Position numbers and translations under genes: made by a program
DNA from: Chloroflexota bacterium
GTDB lineage: Bacteria; Chloroflexota; Dehalococcoidia; SM23-28-2; RBG-16-64-32
Length of the DNA stretch: 6,920 nucleotides
Assembly: GCA_005882715.1 (NCBI GenBank)
Contig: VBEI01000016.1
Coordinates: forward strand, 1-6,920
Reading direction: 5' to 3'
Part shown: positions 5,944 to 6,920 of the stretch, piece by piece
How positions within the stretch are numbered: position 1 is the stretch's first letter
How the letters are laid out: each line of letters opens with the position of its first letter
The notes under the pieces: model-generated
Told to the model about the DNA's origin: nothing
Seen by the model: the letters and a program-made list of their open reading frames with translations, nothing else
The model's database searches: none

Positions 5944-5962
5944 GCGTTTATAACCTAAACGC
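5944..5962 (+). promoter_or_regulatory. Dyad GCGTTTA-N5-TAAACGC overlapping a -10-like box
   Basis: Perfect 7-bp inverted arms (5944-5950 and 5956-5962) flank TAACC. A TATAAC -10-like hexamer (5949-5954) lies inside the dyad, so a protein bound here could block a promoter for the 34-aa gene. No good -35 box is visible. The core is shared with the dyad at 2450-2471, but the spacer is 3 nt shorter. Confidence 0.45.
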
Positions 5963-5982
5963 GATTTCGCAAGGAGGACGCG

Positions 5983-6087
5983 ATGACTCAGGCAATCGCA
6001 CTGGCGGTCATTCTCGGTGTGGTCGGCGGTCTTAGCGGCGCCTGGCTTCTCCAGCGCTACGACCAGGGCACTCCGCCGCACTCCTGA
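5983..6087 (+). CDS. 34-aa single-span membrane miniprotein
   Basis: AAGGAGG (5971-5977) sits 5 nt before ATG 5983, the best ribosome binding site in the window along with that of the phosphatase. The 34 codons encode MTQ, then an unbroken hydrophobic stretch (residues 4-23, ALAVILGVVGGLSGAWLL) with small Gly residues, then QRYDQGTPPHS. The single span has R25 on its C-terminal side. The frame stops at TGA 6085-6087. I do not recognise a family. Proteins of this size are usually missed by gene callers. It is 111 nt upstream of the lipoprotein start with a hairpin between, so co-transcription is possible but not shown. The G-x-x-x-W-L-L-Q-R end of its span echoes the W-L-L-D-K-R of the 56-aa protein. 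Confidence 0.65.
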   Translation: MTQAIALAVILGVVGGLSGAWLLQRYDQGTPPHS

Positions 6088-6123
6088 ACCAGCGAATCGG
6101 TGCCGCCTCTTCCTTTGGCGTGA

Positions 6124-6148
6124 CGGGCGCACCGTATCGGCGTGCCCG
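6124..6148 (+). terminator. Hairpin between the miniprotein and lipoprotein genes
   Basis: CGGGCGCACCG (6124-6134) folds on CGGCGTGCCCG (6138-6148) with a TAT loop, one G-U pair and one A-C mismatch. It starts 36 nt after the miniprotein stop. There is no T-run, so it may be an attenuator or 3'-end hairpin. Confidence 0.35.
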
Positions 6149-6198
6149 CGCCTCGCGTTCTTGAAGGTAGACGACATAACTTCGAACGAGAGGACGAA

Positions 6199-6705
6199 AT
6201 GAAGGCCTTCCTCGTGCTCCTGACAATCCCAGCGCTCGTGGTGCTCGCGGCCTGCGGAGACGACGACGGAGCGGCGACGACGTCCAGCCCGACGCGCACA
6301 ACAGCTACGCCTCGTACCGCCACCGCGACAGTGAGCCCACTGCCCTCGGCGACGCCCGATGCACTCGCCACTGTTTGTGGTGACAACCCGGACCCAGCGT
6401 CCGACGATGTCAATCAGGTCGACATCCCCAACGCGGAGGATGAGGTGGCCAGCGGCTTCAGGGTACAGGGCCGTATCCTCGCCTTCGAGGCTACATTCCG
6501 AATCACCATCTTCGACGCCGCGGGCAACACTATCGCTGATGAGACAGCCATGTCGTCCGAAGGGCAGACGCTTGCGCCCTTCCAGCAAGACGTCGCGTTC
6601 TCTGTCACGCAGGAGACGCCGGCCTGCCTCTGGGTCTACGAAAGCAGTGCCCGCGACGGCAGCCCCATTCACGTGCGCCAGATCCCGTTGCTTCTCTTGC
6701 CGTGA
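6199..6705 (+). CDS. Lipoprotein with C-terminal Gmad2 immunoglobulin-like domain, 168 aa
   Basis: The start is ATG 6199, with AGAGGA at 6189-6194 as Shine-Dalgarno. The in-frame ATG 57 nt upstream (6142) has no ribosome binding site and would bury the signal peptide. Residues 1-18 form a lipoprotein signal ending V-L-A-A-C, with C19 the lipidated cysteine. A low-complexity Asp then Thr/Ser/Pro linker spans about 20-56. Residues 73-165 match the Gmad2 (bacterial spore germination immunoglobulin-like) domain as I know it: VDIPNAEDEV, GFRVQGRILAFEATFRI, DAAGN, APFQQDVAFSV, LWVYESSARDGSPIHV and QIPLLL. Gmad2 is a beta-sandwich found on extracytoplasmic proteins and is not confined to spore formers. 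The protein is probably tethered to the outer face of the membrane, with the Thr/Pro linker as a stalk. C60 and C143 could form a disulfide. Its function is unknown. Confidence 0.88.
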   Translation: MKAFLVLLTIPALVVLAACGDDDGAATTSSPTRTTATPRTATATVSPLPSATPDALATVCGDNPDPASDDVNQVDIPNAEDEVASGFRVQGRILAFEATFRITIFDAAGNTIADETAMSSEGQTLAPFQQDVAFSVTQETPACLWVYESSARDGSPIHVRQIPLLLLP

Positions 6706-6718
6706 TCGCCGTAATAAG

Positions 6719-6792
6719 CCGGCCTCGCTCGTCCTTCCAGCGCCGACAGGCCGGGGTGTGGGGGTGTCCCCCACCCTTCCAGTGGGGCCACT
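6719..6792 (+). terminator. Hairpin cluster after the lipoprotein gene
   Basis: Three stems lie in a row. CCGGCCT/AGGCCGG (6719-6725/6748-6754) has an inner CGCT/AGCG. GTGGGGG-TGT-CCCCCAC spans 6758-6774 and is followed by CCCTTCC. AGTG-GGGC-CACT spans 6781-6792. Placed 14 nt after the stop codon and before the rph promoter, they probably end the lipoprotein transcript. No T-run is present. Confidence 0.5.
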
Positions 6793-6809
6793 TCAGGAGC
6801 CACGCACCG

Positions 6810-6839
6810 TTAAAGCGGGGAACTCCCCAATGCTATACT
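6810..6839 (+). promoter_or_regulatory. Probable rph promoter with a dyad in its spacer
   Basis: TATACT (6834-6839, 5/6) is preceded by TG at 6831-6832, an extended -10 element. A weak -35 box TTAAAG (6810-6815) lies 18 bp upstream. The ATG at 6850 is only 10 nt beyond the -10 box, so the leader would be about 3-4 nt, with no room for a Shine-Dalgarno. A perfect dyad GGGGA-AC-TCCCC (6817-6828) fills the spacer and would be well placed as an operator. Confidence 0.6.
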
Positions 6840-6849
6840 CAGCGCCGGT

Positions 6850-6920
6850 ATGATCCGCAGCGGCGGCCGACGGCCCAGCGAACTACGCCCGACGACGATC
6901 GTCCCCGGCTACCTCCCGCA
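6850..6920 (+). CDS. rph: Ribonuclease PH, first 23 codons, truncated by window edge
   Basis: RNase PH is a phosphorolytic 3'-5' exoribonuclease that trims tRNA precursors and forms a hexameric ring in the cytosol. The visible N-terminus MIRSGGRRPSELRPTTIVPG matches the family opening R-x-D-G-R-x-P-x-x-L-R-P, with G6-R7 and the ELRP block (11-14) in register. The usual Asp before Gly-Arg is replaced by Gly. The following GYLP agrees with the family's aromatic-plus-hydrophobic continuation before the A-E-G-S motif, which lies outside the window. The start is placed at ATG 6850, right after the extended -10 promoter, with no Shine-Dalgarno. Only 23 residues are visible, so the call rests on one motif. 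Confidence 0.8.
   Translation, partial: MIRSGGRRPSELRPTTIVPGYLP

Noticed and set aside
6085..6148. TGA of the 34-aa gene plus the following hairpin as a selenocysteine/SECIS signal
   Set aside because: The hairpin begins 36 nt after the TGA, further than bacterial SECIS elements allow, and the extension only runs a dozen codons to another TGA with no redox-protein character.
5686..6774. 362-codon open frame on the minus strand
   Set aside because: It is antisense to the lipoprotein and miniprotein genes, Arg/Gly-rich with no family motif, and both plus-strand genes have good ribosome binding sites and signal or membrane segments. It is a GC-rich shadow frame.

Overview
The window is high-GC (well over 60 % by eye) bacterial DNA. 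The large secreted protein (signal peptide, Pro/Thr linker, aspartate-rich thrombospondin type-3 repeats) and the intergenic repeats of the ATTCCGAG...GAATCT type are both things I associate with Chloroflexota, especially Dehalococcoidia-like genomes. That placement rests on recall of family style, not on a search.

Layout. Positions 1-874 (minus) carry the N-terminal two thirds of selA, L-seryl-tRNA(Sec) selenium transferase, cut off just before its PLP lysine. A 77-bp divergent promoter region separates it from a plus-strand histidine-phosphatase gene (952-1683). Positions 1684-2110 hold three copies of an intergenic repeat and no gene. A 56-aa single-membrane-span miniprotein is likely on the minus strand (2111-2281). 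From 2282 to 2670 I see only hairpins and an 8-bp dyad. A near-consensus promoter (2671-2699) then drives a 130-nt structured leader and the main gene of the window. That gene is a secreted protein of about 960 residues (2834-5708), interrupted by a +1 frameshift near 3127. A strong hairpin follows it. Next come a 34-aa single-span miniprotein with an ideal ribosome binding site (5983-6087), a lipoprotein with a Gmad2 domain (6199-6705), a cluster of hairpins, and the first 71 bases of rph (RNase PH) from 6850 to the right edge.

How the parts relate. selA and rph both belong to RNA-related housekeeping (selenocysteine-tRNA synthesis and tRNA 3'-end processing). Both appear to be transcribed with almost no 5' leader and no Shine-Dalgarno sequence. 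The segment between them is an envelope/secreted accessory block: the TSP3 protein, the Gmad2 lipoprotein and two membrane miniproteins. I see no operon joining these; each gene has its own spacing, hairpins or promoter. The points most worth following up are the structured leader with a sequestered ribosome binding site, the frameshift in the TSP3 gene, the two miniproteins with related CGTTTA/TAAACG dyads nearby, and the near-leaderless promoters. No complete, recognisable new system (defence, mobile, CRISPR) is present.
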